Below the pieces are notes generated by a model. It was not told the origin of the DNA. It saw only the letters and a list, made by a program, of their open reading frames with translations, and ran no database searches. A program made the translations under genes and the position numbers. This document shows positions 20,706 through 34,750 of a stretch of 64,000 nt of DNA, in pieces; within the stretch, counting starts at the first letter, position 1; the number at the start of each line of letters is the position of its first letter. This DNA comes from Siphonodentalium dalli (Eukaryota > Mollusca > Scaphopoda > Gadilida > Siphonodentaliidae): contig CP136063.1 in NCBI GenBank assembly GCA_032622095.1, positions 268,763,426 to 268,827,425 on the forward strand, in the 5' to 3' direction.

Positions 20706-23700
20706 ATGGGGAATGAGTCATTCTGGGGTCATTTGGCTAAAAAACATGGCCGCTGGCAGCCATCTTTGATTTCAAAATTAAATAGATTGGCGCGGTCTAC
20801 AGGTCGTACTGTTCGTCTGATTATCATGAAATTTGTCATGGATGTTAATAATGACAGGCAGATGGGAACGAGTCATTTTGGGGTAGTTTGCCAAAAAATT
20901 TTGGCCGTCATGACTCATGAGCATCTTGGATTTTAATCTCTGCATGACTAAATCCTTTGGCGCGGGCTACAGGTCGTAGCTTTGGTCGGATCTTCATGAA
21001 ATTTGTCCTGGCTGTTGACCTTGACATGTAAATGGGAACGAGTCCTTTTGGGGTCATTCGGTCAAAAGACATGGCCGCCAGCAGCCATCTTGGATATTAC
21101 TCTTTGCATGACTAAATCCTTTGGCACAGGCTACAGGTCCTTACTTTTGTCATATCATTATGAAATTTGTCATGAATGTTGACATTGACATGTAGATGGG
21201 AATGAGTCATTTTGGAGTCATTTGGCCATAAAACGTGGCCGCTGGCAGCCATCTTTGCTTTCAAAATTAAATAGATTGGTGCGGTCTACAGGTCGTACTG
21301 TTCGTCTGATTATCATGAAATTTGTCATGTATGTTAATAATGACAGGCAGATGGGAACGAGTCATTTTGGGGTAGTTTGGCCAAAAAACATGGCCGTCAT
21401 GAGCATCTTTGATTTTAATCTTTGCATGACTAAATCATTTGGCGCGGGCTACAGGTCGTAGCTTTGGTCGGATCTTCATGAAATTTGTCATGGCTGTTGA
21501 CATTGACATGTAGATGGGGAATGAGTCATTTTGGGGTCATTTGGCTAAAAAACATGGCCGCTGGCAGCCATCTTTGATTTCAAAATTAAATAGATTGGCG
21601 CGGTCTACAGGTCGTACTGTTCGTCTGATTATCATGAAATTTGTCATGGATGTTAATAATGACAGGCAGATGGGAACGAGTCATTTTGGGGTAGTTTGCC
21701 AAAAAATTATGGCCGTCATGACTCATGAGCATCTTGGATTTTAATCTCTGCATGACTAAATCCTTTGGCGCGGGCTACAGGTCGTAGCTTTGGTCGGATC
21801 TTCATGAAATTTGTCATGACTGTTGACCTTGACATGTAAATGGGAACGAGTCCTTTTGGGGTCATTCGGTCAAAAGACATGGCCGCCAGCAGCCATCTTA
21901 GATTTTATTCTTTGCATGACTAAATCCTTTGGCACAGGCTACAGGTCCTTACTTTGGTCAGATCATTATGAAATTTGTCATGAATGTTGACAACGACATG
22001 TAGATGGGAATGAGTCATTTTGGCGTAATTTGGCCAAAAAACATGGCCGCTGGCAGCCATCTTTGATTTAAAAATTAAATAGATTGGCGCGGTCTACAGG
22101 TCGTACTGTTCGTCTGATTATCATGAAATTTGTCATGTATGTTAATAATGACAGGCAGATGGGAACGAGTCATTTTGGGGTAGTTTGGCCAAAAAACATG
22201 GCCACCAGTAGCCATCTTGGATTTTACTCTTTGCATGACTAAATCCTTCGGCGCGGGCTACAGGTCGTAGCTTTGGTCGGATCTTCATGAAATTTGTCAT
22301 GGCTGTTGACCTTGACATGTAAATGGGAACGAGACCTTTTGGGGTCATTCGGTCAAAAGACATGGCCGCCAGCAGCCATCTTGGATTTTACTCTTTGCAT
22401 GACTAAATCCTTTGGCACAGGCTACAGGTCCTTACTTTGGTCAGATCATTATGAAATTTGTCATGAATGTTGACATTGACATGTAGATGGGAATGAGTCA
22501 TTTTGGCGTAATTTGGCCGAAAAACATGGCCGCTGGCAGCCATCTTTGATTTAAAAATTAAATAGATTGGCGCGGTCTACAGGTCGTACTGTTCGTCTGA
22601 TTATCATGAAATTTGTCATAGATGTTAATATTGACATGTAGATGGCAACGAGTTATTTTGGGGTCGTTATGCCTAAAAACATGGCCACCAGTAGCCATCT
22701 TGGATTTTACTCTTTGCATGACTAAATCCTTCTGCGCGGGCTACAGGTCGTAGCTTTGGTCGGATCTTCATGAAATATGTCATGTCTGTTGACCTTGACA
22801 TGTAAATGGGAACGAGTCCTTTTGGGGTCATTCGGTCAAAAGACATGGCCGCCAGCAGCCATCTTGGATTTTACTCTTTGCATGACTAAATCCTTTGGCA
22901 CAGGCTACCGGTCTCAACTTTGGTCAGATTATTATGAAATTTGTCATGAATGTTGACATTGACATGTATATGGGAATGAGTCATTTTGGGGTCATTTGGC
23001 TAAAAAACATGGCCGCTGGTAGCCATCTTTGATTTCAAAATTAAATAGATTGGCGCGGTCTACAGGTCGTACTGTTCGTCTGATTATCATGAAATTTGTC
23101 ATGTATGTTAATAATGACAGTCAGATGGGAACGAGTCATTTTGGGGTAGTTTGGCCAAAAAACATGGCCGTCATGAGCATCTTGGATTTTAATCTTTGCA
23201 TGACTAAATCATTTGGCGCGGGCTACAGGTCGTAGCTTTGGTCGGATCTTCATGAAATTTGTCATGGCTGTTAACCTTGACATGTAAATGGGAACGAGTT
23301 CTTTTGCGGTCATTCGGTCAAAAGACATGGCCGTCAGCAGCCATCTTGGATTTTACTCTTTGCATGACTAAATCCTTTGGCACAGGCTACAGGTCCTAAC
23401 TTTGTTCAGATTATTATGAAATTTGTCATGAATGTTGACATTGACATGTATATGGGAATGAGTCATTTTGGGGTAATTTGGCCAAAAAACATGGCCGCTG
23501 GCAGCCATCTTTGATTTAAAAATTAAATAGATTGGCGCGGTCTACAGGTCGTACTGTTCGTCTGATTATCATGAAATTAGTCATAGATGTTAATATTGAC
23601 ATGTAGATGGCAACGAGTCATTTTGGGGTCGTTAGGCCAAAAACCATGGCCACCACTAGCCATCTTGGATTTTACTCTTTGCATGACTAAATCCTTCGGC

Positions 23701-24707
23701 GCGGGCTACAGGTCGTAGCTTTGGTCGGATCTTCATGAAATTTGTCATGGCTGTTGACCTTGAAATGTAAATGGGAACGAGTCCTTTTGGGGTCATTCGG
23801 TCAAAAGACATGGCCGCCAGCAACCATCTTGGATTTTACTCTTTGCATGACTAAATCCTTTGGCACAGGCTACAGGTCCTAAATTTGGACAGATTATTAT
23901 GAAATTTGTCATGAATGTTGACATTGATATGTAGATGGGAATGAGTCATTTTGGGGTAATTTGGCCAAAATCTTAGCTGCTGGCAGCCATCTTTGATTTC
24001 AAAATTAAATAGATTGGCGCAGTCTACAGGTCGTACTGTCCGTCTGATTATCATGAAATTTGTCATAGATGTTAATATTGACATGTAGATGGGAATGAGT
24101 TATTTTGGGATCGTTAGGCCGAAAAACATGGCCACCAGTAGCCATCTTGGATTTTACTCTTTGCATGACTAAATCCTTTGGCGCGCGCTACAGGTCGTAG
24201 CTTTGGTCGGATCTTCATGAAATTTGTCGTGTCTGTTGACCTTGACATGTAAATGGGAACGAGTCATTTTGGGGTCATTCGGTCAAAAGACATGGCCGCC
24301 AGCAGCCATCTTGGATTTTACTCTTTGCATGACTAAATCCTTCGGCGCGGGCTACAGGTCCTAACTATGGTCAGATTATTATGAAATTTGTCATGAATGT
24401 TGACATTGACATGTAGATGGGAATGAGTCATTTTGGGGTCATTTGGCCAAAAAACGTGGCCGATGGCAGCCATCTTTGCTTTCAAAATTAAATAGATTGG
24501 CGCGGTCTACAGGTCGTACTGTTCGTCTGATTATCATGAAATTTGTCATGTATGTTAATAATGATAGGCAGATGGGAACAAGTCATTTTGGGGTAGTTTG
24601 GCCAAAAAACATGGCCGTCATGAGCATCTTGGATTTTAATCTTTGCATGACTAAATCATTTGGCGCGGGCTACAGGTCGTAGCTTTGGTCGGATCTTCAT
24701 GAAATTT
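20706..24707 (+). repeat. Large duplicated satellite block, copy 1
   Basis: Matches about 25700-30510. Landmarks 22142, 23029, 23851 and 24443 recur 5,802-5,803 bp downstream. Shared private variants include GAGACCTTTT (22331 and 28134), CCGGTCTCAAC (22909 and 28710) and GACAGTCAGATGGG (23115 and 28919). The upstream part has a 4,994-bp offset because copy 2 has one extra 808-bp unit. Confidence 0.8.
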
Positions 24708-25699
24708 GTCATGGCTGTTGACCTTGACATGTAAATGGGAACGAGTCCTTTTGGGGTCATTCGGTCAAAAGACATGGCCGCCAGCAGCCATCTTGGATTT
24801 TACTCTTTGCATGACTAAATCCTTTGGCACAGGCTACAGGTCCTTACTTTGGTCAGATCATTATGAAATTTGTCATGAATGTTGACATTGACATGTAGAT
24901 GGGAATGAGTCATTTTGGCGTAATTTGGCCAAAAAACATGGCCGCTGGCAGCCATCTTTGATTTAAAAATTAAATAGATTGGCGCGGTCTACAGGTCGTA
25001 CTGTTCGTCTGATTATCATGAAATTTGTCATAGATGTTAATATTGACATGTAGATGGCAACGAGTTATTTTGGGGTCGTTATGCCAAAAAACATGGCCAC
25101 CAGTAGCCATCTTGGATTTTACTCTTTGCATGACTAAATCCTTCGGCGCGGGCTACAGGTCGTAGCTTTGGTCGGATCTTCATGAAATTTGTCATGGCTG
25201 TTGACCTTGACATGTAAATGGGAACGAGTCCTTTTGGGGTCATTCGGTCAAAAGACATGGCTGCCAGCAGCCATCTTGTATTTTACTCTTTGCATGACTA
25301 AATCCTTTGGCACAGGCTACAGGTCCTTACTTTTGTCATATCATTATGAAATTTGTCATGAATGTTGACATTGACATGTAGATGGGAATGAGTCATTTTG
25401 GGGCCATTTGGCCAAAAAACGTGGCCGCTGGCAGCCATCTTTGCTTTCAAAATTAAATAGATTGGCGCGGTCTACAGGTCGTACTGTTCGTCTGATTATC
25501 ATGAAATTTGTCATGTATGTTAATAATGACAGGCAGATGGGAACGAGTCATTTTGGGGTAGTTTGGCCAAAAAACATGGTCGTCATGAGCATCTTGGATT
25601 TTAATCTTTGCATGACTAAATCATTTGGCGCGGGCTACCGGTCCTAACTTTGGTCAGATTATTATAAAATTTGTCATGAATGTTGACATTGACATGTAG

Positions 25700-26507
25700 A
25701 TGGGGAATGAGTCATTCTGGGGTCATTTGGCTAAAAAACATGGCCGCTGGCAGCCATCTTTGATTTCAAAATTAAATAGATTGGCGCGGTCTACAGGTCG
25801 TACTGTTCGTCTGATTATCATGAAATTTGTCATGGATGTTAATAATGACAGGCAGATGGGAACGAGTCATTTTGGGGTAGTTTGCCAAAAAATTATGGCC
25901 GTCATGACTCATGAGCATCTTGGATTTTAATCTCTGCATGACTAAATCCTTTGGCGCGGGCTACAGGTCGTAGCTTTGGTCGGATCTTCATGAAATTTGT
26001 CCTGGCTGTTGACATTGACATGTAAATGGGAACGAGTCCTTTTGGGGTCATTCGGTCAAAAGACATGGCCGCCAGCAGCCATCTTGGATATTACTCTTTG
26101 CATGACTAAATCCTTTGGCACAGGCTACAGGTCCTTACTTTTGTCATATCATTATGAAATTTGTCATGAATGTTGACATTGACATGTAGATGGGAATGAG
26201 TCATTTTGGAGTCATTTGGCCATAAAACGTGGCCGCTGGCAGCCATCTTTGCTTTCAAAATTAAATAGATTGGTGCGGTCTACAGGTCGTACTGTTCGTC
26301 TGATTATCATGAAATTTGTCATGTATGTTAATAATGACAGGCAGATGGGAACGAGTCATTTTGGGGTAGTTTGGCCAAAAAACATGGCCGTCATGAGCAT
26401 CTTGGATTTTAATCTTTGCATGACTAAATCATTTGGCGCGGGCTACAGGTCGTAGCTTTGGTCGGATCTTCATGAAATTTGTCATGGCTGTTGACATTGA
26501 CATGTAG
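25700..26507 (+). repeat. 808-bp pentamer higher-order unit, copy 1
   Basis: Five monomers in the order A2-B2'-C-A2-B2, so one C is missing compared with the trimer rule. Repeated almost without change at 26508-27315. A third copy starting at 27316 is replaced after about 27.6 kb. The block at 21.2-22.0 kb holds a single equivalent. Confidence 0.85.
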
Positions 26508-27315
26508 ATGGGGAATGAGTCATTTTGGGGTCATTTGGCTAAAAAACATGGCCGCTGGCAGCCATCTTTGATTTCAAAATTAAATAGATTGGCGCGGTCT
26601 ACAGGTCGTACTGTTCGTCTGATTATCATGAAATTTGTCATGGATGTTAATAATGACAGGCAGATGGGAACGAGTCATTTTGGGGTAGTTTGCCAAAAAA
26701 TTATGGCCGTCATGACTCATGAGCATCTTGGATTTTAATCTCTGCATGACTAAATCCTTTGGCGCGGGCTACAGGTCGTAGCTTTGGTCGGATCTTCATG
26801 AAATTTGTCCTGGCTGTTGACATTGACATGTAAATGGGAACGAGTCCTTTTGGGGTCATTCGGTCAAAAGACATGGCCGCCAGCAGCCATCTTGGATATT
26901 ACTCTTTGCATGACTAAATCCTTTGGCACAGGCTACAGGTCCTTACTTTTGTCATATCATTATGAAATTTGTCATGAATGTTGACATTGACATGTAGATG
27001 GGAATGAGTCATTTTGGAGTCATTTGGCCATAAAACGTGGCCGCTGGCAGCCATCTTTGCTTTCAAAATTAAATAGATTGGTGCGGTCTACAGGTCGTAC
27101 TGTTCGTCTGATTATCATGAAATTTGTCATGTATGTTAATAATGACAGGCAGATGGGAACGAGTCATTTTGGGGTAGTTTGGCCAAAAAACATGGCCGTC
27201 ATGAGCATCTTGGATTTTAATCTTTGCATGACTAAATCATTTGGCGCGGGCTACAGGTCGTAGCTTTGGTCGGATCTTCATGAAATTTGTCATGGCTGTT
27301 GACATTGACATGTAG
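26508..27315 (+). repeat. 808-bp pentamer higher-order unit, copy 2
   Basis: Tandem copy of 25700-26507. The private TTGTCCTGGCTG and GGTGCGGTCTACAGG variants recur with it. Confidence 0.85.
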
Positions 27316-29519
27316 ATGGGGAATGAGTCATTTTGGGGTCATTTGGCTAAAAAACATGGCCGCTGGCAGCCATCTTTGATTTCAAAATTAAATAGATTGG
27401 CGCGGTCTACAGGTCGTACTGTTCGTCTGATTATCATGAAATTTGTCATGGATGTTAATAATGACAGGCAGATGGGAACGAGTCATTTTGGGGTAGTTTG
27501 CCAAAAAATTATGGCCGTCATGACTCATGAGCATCTTGGATTTTAATCTCTGCATGACTAAATCCTTTGGCGCGGGCTACAGGTCGTAGCTTTGGTCGGA
27601 TCTTCATGAAATTTGTCATGACTGTTGACCTTGACATGTAAATGGGAACGAGTCCTTTTGGGGTCATTCGGTCAAAAGACATGGCCGCCAGCAGCCATCT
27701 TAGATTTTACTCTTTGCATGACTAAATCCTTTGGCACAGGCTACAGGTCCTTACTTTGGTCAGATCATTATGAAATTTGTCATGAATGTTGACAATGACA
27801 TGTAGATGGTAATGAGTCATTTTGGCGTAATTTGGCCAAAAAACATGGCCGCTGGCAGCCATCTTTGATTTAAAAATTAAATAGATTGGCGCGGTCTACA
27901 GGTCGTACTGTTCGTCTGATTATCATGAAATTTGTCATGTATGTTAATAATGACAGGCAGATGGGAACGAGTCATTTTGGGGTAGTTTGGCCAAAAAACA
28001 TGGCCACCAGTAGCCATCTTGGATTTTACTCTTTGCATGACTAAATCCTTCGGCGCGGGCTACAGGTCGTAGCTTTGGTCGGATCTTCATGAAATTTGTC
28101 ATGGCTGTTGACCTTGACATGTAAATGGGAACGAGACCTTTTGGGGTCATTCGGTCAAAAGACATGGCCGCCAGCAGCCATCTTGGATTTTACTCTTTGC
28201 ATGACTAAATCCTTTGGCACAGGCTACAGGTCCTTACTTTGGTCAGATCATTATGAAATTTGTCATGAATGTTGACATTGACATGTAGATGGGAATGAGT
28301 CATTTTGGCATAATTTGGCCAAAAAACATGGCCGCTGGCAGCCATCTTTGATTTAAAAATTAAATAGATTGGCGCGGTCTACAGGTCGTACTGTTCGTCT
28401 GATTATCATGAAATTTGTCATAGATGTTAATATTGACATGTAGATGGCAACGAGTTATTTTGGGGTCGTTATGCCTAAAAACATGGCCACCAGTAGCCAT
28501 CTTGGATTTTACTCTTTGCATGACTAAATCCTTCTGCGCGGGCTACAGGTCGTAGCTTTGGTCGGATCTTCATGAAATATGTCATGTCTGTTGACCTTGA
28601 CATGTAAATGGGAACGAGTCCTTTTGGGGTCATTCGGTCAAAAGACATGGCCGCCAGCAGCCATCTTGGATTTTACTCTTTGCATGACTAAATCCTTTGG
28701 CACAGGCTACCGGTCTCAACTTTGGTCAGATTATTATGAAATTTGTCATGAATGTTGACATTGACATGCAGATGGGGAATGAGTCATCTTGGGGTCATTT
28801 GGCTAAAAAACATGGCCGCTGGTAGCCATCTTTGATTTCAAAATTAAATAGATTGGCGCGGTCTACAGGTCGTACTGTTCGTCTGATTATCATGAAATTT
28901 GTCATGTATGTTAATAATGACAGTCAGATGGGAACGAGTCATTTTGGGGTAGTTTGGCCAAAAAACATGGCCGTCATGAGCATCTTGGATTTTAATCTTT
29001 GCATGACTAAATCATTTGGCGCGGGCTACAGGTCGTAGCTTTGGTCGGATCTTCATGAAATTTGTCATGGCTGTTAACCTTGACATGCAAATGGGAACGA
29101 GTTCTTTTGCGGTCATTCGGTCAAAAGACATGGCCGTCAGCAGCCATCTTGGATTTTACTCTTTGCATGACTAAATCCTTTGGCACAGGCTACAGGTCCT
29201 AACTTTGTTCAGATTATTATGAAATTTGTCATGAATGTTGACATTGACATGTATATGGGAATGAGTCATTTTGGGGTAATTTGGCCAAAAAACATGGCCG
29301 CTGGCAGCCATCTTTGATTTAAAAATTAAATAGATTGGCGTGGTCTACAGGTCGTACTGTTCGTCTGATTATCATGAAATTAGTCATAGATGTTAATATT
29401 GACATGTAGATGGCAACGAGTCATTTTGGGGTCGTTAGGCCAAAAACCATGGCCACCACTAGCCATCTTGGATTTTACTCTTTGCATGACTAAATCCTTC
29501 GGCGCGGGCTACAGGTCGT

Positions 29520-31455
29520 AGCTTTGGTCGGATCTTCATGAAATTTGTCATGGCTGTTGACCTTGAAATGTAAATGGGAACGAGTCCTTTTGGGGTCATT
29601 CGGTCAAAAGACATGGCCGCCAGCAACCATCTTGGATTTTACTCTTTGCATGACTAAATCCTTTGGCACAGGCTACAGGTCCTAAATTTGGACAGATTAT
29701 TATGAAATTTGTCATGAATGTTGACATTGATATGTAGATGGGAATGAGTCATTTTGGGGTAATTTGGCCAAAATCTTAGCTGCTGGCAGCCATCTTTGAT
29801 TTCAAAATTAAATAGATTGGCGCAGTCTACAGGTCGTACTGTCCGTCTGATTATCATGAAATTTGTCATAGATGTTAATATTGACATGTAGATGGGAATG
29901 AGTTATTTTGGGATCGTTAGGCCAAAAAACATGGCCACCAGTAGCCATCTTGGATTTTACTCTTTGCATGACTAAATCCTTTGGCGCGCGCTACAGGTCG
30001 TAGCTTTGGTCGGATCTTCATGAAATTTGTCGTGTCTGTTGACCTTGACATGTAAATGGGAACGAGTCATTTTGGGGTCATTCGGTCAAAAGACATGGCC
30101 GCCAGCAGCCATCTTGGATTTTACTCTTTGCATGACTAAATCATTTGGCACAGGCTACAGGTCCTAACTATGGTCAGATTATTATGAAATTTGTCATGAA
30201 TGTTGACATTGACATGTAGATGGGAATGAGTCATTTTGGGGTCATTTGGCCAAAAAACGTGGCCGCTGGCAGCCATCTTTGCTTTCAAAATTAAATAGAT
30301 TGGCGCGGTCTACAGGTCGTACTGTTCGTCTGATTATCATGAAATTTGTCATGTATGTTAATAATGATAGGCAGATGGGAACAAGTCATTTTGGGGTAGT
30401 TTGGCCAAAAAACATGGCCGTCATGAGCATCTTGGATTTTAATCTTTGCATGACTAAATCATTTGGCGCGGGCTACAGGTCGTAGCTTTGGTCGGATCTT
30501 CATGAAATTTGTCATAGATGTTAATATTGACATGTAGATGGCAACGAGTTATTTTGGGGTCGTTATGCCAAAAAACATGGCCACCAGTAGCCATCTTGGA
30601 TTTTACTCTTTGCATGACTAAATCCTTCGGCGCGGGCTACAGGTCGTAGCTTTGGTCGGATCTTCATGAAATTTGTCATGGCTGTTGACCTTGACATGTA
30701 AATGGGAACGAGTCCTTTTGGGGTCATTCGGTCAAAAGACATGGCCGCCAGCAGCCATCTTAGATTTTACTCTTTGCATGACTAAATCCTTTGGCACAGG
30801 CTACAGGTCCTTACTTTGGTCAGATCATTATGAAATTTGTCATGATTGTTGACATTGACATGTAGATGGGAATGAGTCATTTTGGAGTCATTTGGCCATA
30901 AAACGTGGCCGCTGGCAGCCATCTTTGCTTTCAAAATTAAATAGATTGGTGCGGTCTACAGGTCGTACTGTTCGTCTGATTATCATGAAATTTGTCATGT
31001 ATGTTAATAATGACAGGCAGATGGGAACGAGTCATTTTGGGGTAGTTTGGCCAAAAAACATGGCCGTCATGAGCATCTTGGATTTTAATCTTTGCATGAC
31101 TAAATCATTTGGCGCGGGCTACAGGTCGTAGCTTTGGTCGGATCTTCATGAAATTTGTCATGGCTGTTGACATTGACATGTAGATGGGGAATGAGTCATT
31201 TTGGGGTCATATGGCTAAAAAACATGGCCGCTGGCAGCCATCTTTGATTTCAAAATTAAATAGATTGGCGCGGTCTACAGGTCGTACTGTTCGTCTGATT
31301 ATCATGAAATTTGTCATGGATGTTAATAATGACAGGCAGATGGGAACGAGTCATTTTGGGGTAGTTTGCCAAAAAATTATGGCCGTCATGACTCATGAGC
31401 ATCTTGGATTTTAATCTCTGCATGACTAAATCCTTTGGCGCGGGCTACAGGTCGT
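29520..31455 (+). repeat. 1,936-bp higher-order unit, copy 1
   Basis: Twelve monomers including the B2/A1 hybrid at 30416. Landmarks 29654, 30246, 30892 and 31184 recur 1,936 bp later. The left edge is placed where the CCACCACTAGCC (29452) and CATGACTCATGAG (31387) contexts stop differing, so it is approximate. Confidence 0.8.
30416..30578 (+). repeat. Hybrid B2/A1 monomer
   Basis: Starts as B2 (GGCCGTCATGAGCATC) and, at the shared TCTTCATGAAATTTGTCAT block, turns into the end of A1 (AGATGTTAATATTGACATG). The intervening C and most of an A monomer are lost relative to 24.6-25.1 kb. The same hybrid recurs at about 32352 and 34288 in the 1,936-bp copies. Confidence 0.85.
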
Positions 31456-33391
31456 AGCTTTGGTCGGATCTTCATGAAATTTGTCATGGCTGTTGACCTT
31501 GAAATGTAAATGGGAACGAGTCCTTTTGGGGTCATTCGGTCAAAAGACATGGCCGCCAGCAACCATCTTGGATTTTACTCTTTGCATGACTAAATCCTTT
31601 GGCACAGGCTACAGGTCCTAAATTTGGACAGATTATTATGAAATTTGTCATGAATGTTGACATTGATATGTAGATGGGAATGAGTCATTTTGGGGTAATT
31701 TGGCCAAAATCTTAGCTGCTGGCAGCCATCTTTGATTTCAAAATTAAATAGATTGGCGCAGTCTACAGGTCGTACTGTCCGTCTGATTATCATGAAATTT
31801 GTCATAGATGTTAATATTGACATGTAGATGGGAATGAGTTATTTTGGGATCGTTAGGCCAAAAAACATGGCCACCAGTAGCCATCTTGGATTTTACTCTT
31901 TGCATGACTAAATCCTTTGGCGCGCGCTACAGGTCGTAGCTTTGGTCGGATCTTCATGAAATTTGTCGTGTCTGTTGACCTTGACATGTAAATGGGAACG
32001 AGTCATTTTGGGGTCATTCGGTCAAAAGACATGGCCGCCAGCAGCCATCTTGGATTTTACTCTTTGCATGACTAAATCATTTGGCACAGGCTACAGGTCC
32101 TAACTATGGTCAGATTATTATGAAATTTGTCATGAATGTTGACATTGACATGTAGATGGGAATGAGTCATTTTGGGGTCATTTGGCCAAAAAACGTGGCC
32201 GCTGGCAGCCATCTTTGCTTTCAAAATTAAATAGATTGGCGCGGTCTACAGGTCGTACTGTTCGTCTGATTATCATGAAATTTGTCATGTATGTTAATAA
32301 TGATAGGCAGATGGGAACAAGTCATTTTGGGGTAGTTTGGCCAAAAAACATGGCCGTCATGAGCATCTTGGATTTTAATCTTTGCATGACTAAATCATTT
32401 GGCGCGGGCTACAGGTCGTAGCTTTGGTCGGATCTTCATGAAATTTGTCATAGATGTTAATATTGACATGTAGATGGCAACGAGTTATTTTGGGGTCGTT
32501 ATGCCAAAAAACATGGCCACCAGTAGCCATCTTGGATTTTACTCTTTGCATGACTAAATCCTTCGGCGCGGGCTACAGGTCGTAGCTTTGGTCGGATCTT
32601 CATGAAATTTGTCATGGCTGTTGACCTTGACATGTAAATGGGAACGAGTCCTTTTGGGGTCATTCGGTCAAAAGACATGGCCGCCAGCAGCCATCTTAGA
32701 TTTTACTCTTTGCATGACTAAATCCTTTGGCACAGGCTACAGGTCCTTACTTTGGTCAGATCATTATGAAATTTGTCATGATTGTTGACATTGACATGTA
32801 GATGGGAATGAGTCATTTTGGGGTCATTTGGCCATAAAACGTGGCCGCTGGCAGCCATCTTTGCTTTCAAAATTAAATAGATTGGCGCGGTCTACAGGTC
32901 GTACTGTTCGTCTGATTATCATGAAATTTGTCATGTATGTTTATAATGACAGGCAGATGGGAACGAGTCATTTTGGGGTAGTTTGGCCAAAAAACATGGC
33001 CGTCATGAGCATCTTGGATTTTAATCTTTGCATGACTAAATCATTTGGCGCGGGCTACAGGTCGTAGCTTTGGTCGGATCTTCATGAAATTTGTCATGGC
33101 TGTTGACATTGACATGTAGATGGGGAATGAGTCATTTTGGGGTCATATGGCTAAAAAACATGGCCGCTGGCAGCCATCTTTGATTTCAAAATTAAATAGA
33201 TTGGCGCGGTCTACAGGTCGTACTGTTCGTCTGATTATCATGAAATTTGTCATGGATGTTAATAATGACAGGCAGATGGGAACGAGTCATTTTGGGGTAG
33301 TTTGCCAAAAAATTATGGCCGTCATGACTCATGAGCATCTTGGATTTTAATCTCTGCATGACTAAATCCTTTGGCGCGGGCTACAGGTCGT
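31456..33391 (+). repeat. 1,936-bp higher-order unit, copy 2
   Basis: Nearly identical to copy 1, except for a cluster of three differences at 32822, 32886 and 32942 that looks like a conversion tract. Confidence 0.8.
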
Positions 33392-34750
33392 AGCTTTGGT
33401 CGGATCTTCATGAAATTTGTCATGGCTGTTGACCTTGAAATGTAAATGGGAACGAGTCCTTTTGGGGTCATTCGGTCAAAAGACATGGCCGCCAGCAACC
33501 ATCTTGGATTTTACTCTTTGCATGACTAAATCCTTTGGCACAGGCTACAGGTCCTAAATTTGGACAGATTATTATGAAATTTGTCATGAATGTTGACATT
33601 GATATGTAGATGGGAATGAGTCATTTTGGGGTAATTTGGCCAAAATCTTAGCTGCTGGCAGCCATCTTTGATTTCAAAATTAAATAGATTGGCGCAGTCT
33701 ACAGGTCGTACTGTCCGTCTGATTATCATGAAATTTGTCATAGATGTTAATATTGACATGTAGATGGGAATGAGTTATTTTGGGATCGTTAGGCCAAAAA
33801 ACATGGCCACCAGTAGCCATCTTGGATTTTACTCTTTGCATGACTAAATCCTTTGGCGCGCGCTACAGGTCGTAGCTTTGGTCGGATCTTCATGAAATTT
33901 GTCGTGTCTGTTGACCTTGACATGTAAATGGGAACGAGTCATTTTGGGGTCATTCGGTCAAAAGACATGAACGCCAGCAGCCATCTTGGATTTTACTCTT
34001 TGCATGACTAAATCATTTGGCACAGGCTACAGGTCCTAACTATGGTCAGATTATTATGAAATTTGTCATGAATGTTGACATTGACATGTAGATGGGAATG
34101 AGTCATTTTGGGGTCATTTGGCTAAAAAACGTGGCCGCTGGCAGCCATCTTTGCTTTCAAAATTAAATAGATTGGCGCGGTCTACAGGTCGTACTGTTCG
34201 TCTGATTATCATGAAATTTGTCATGTATGTTAATAATGATAGGCAGATGGGAACAAGTCATTTTGGGGTAGTTTGGCCAAAAAACATGGCCGTCATGAGC
34301 ATCTTGGATTTTAATCTTTGCATGACTAAATCATTTGGCGCGGGCTACAGGTCGTAGCTTTGGTCGGATCTTCATGAAATTTGTCATAGATGTTAATATT
34401 GACATGTAGATGGCAACGAGTTATTTTGGGGTCGTTATGCCAAAAAACATGGCCACCAGTAGCCATCTTGGATTTTACTCTTTGCATGACTAAATCCTTC
34501 GGCGCGGGCTACAGGTCGTAGCTTTGGTCGGATCTTCATGAAATTTGTCATGGCTGTTGACCTTGAAATGTAAATGGGAACGAGTCCTTTTGGGGTCATT
34601 CGGTCAAAAGACATGGCCGCCAGCAGCCATCTTAGATTTTACTCTTTGCATGACTAAATCCTTTGGCACAGGCTACAGGTCCTTACTTTGGTCAGATCAT
34701 TATGAAATTTGTCATGATTGTTGACATTGACATGTAGATGGGAATGAGTA
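33392..34750 (+). repeat. 1,936-bp higher-order unit, copy 3 (partial)
   Basis: Follows copies 1 and 2 for about 1.36 kb with a few new substitutions (for example CATGAACGCC at 33966). At about 34750 it switches to the 27.8-kb type of sequence. Confidence 0.75.

Larger units (their letters stand above)
25700..30510 (+). repeat. Large duplicated satellite block, copy 2 (with extra 808-bp unit)
   Basis: Counterpart of 20706-24707. It is longer by one 808-bp pentamer. The right end is a recombinant monomer at 30416-30578. A third, more diverged relative runs from about 34.75 to 37.9 kb (landmark 36246) and part of a fourth lies near 41.9-42.4 kb (landmark 42038). Confidence 0.8.
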
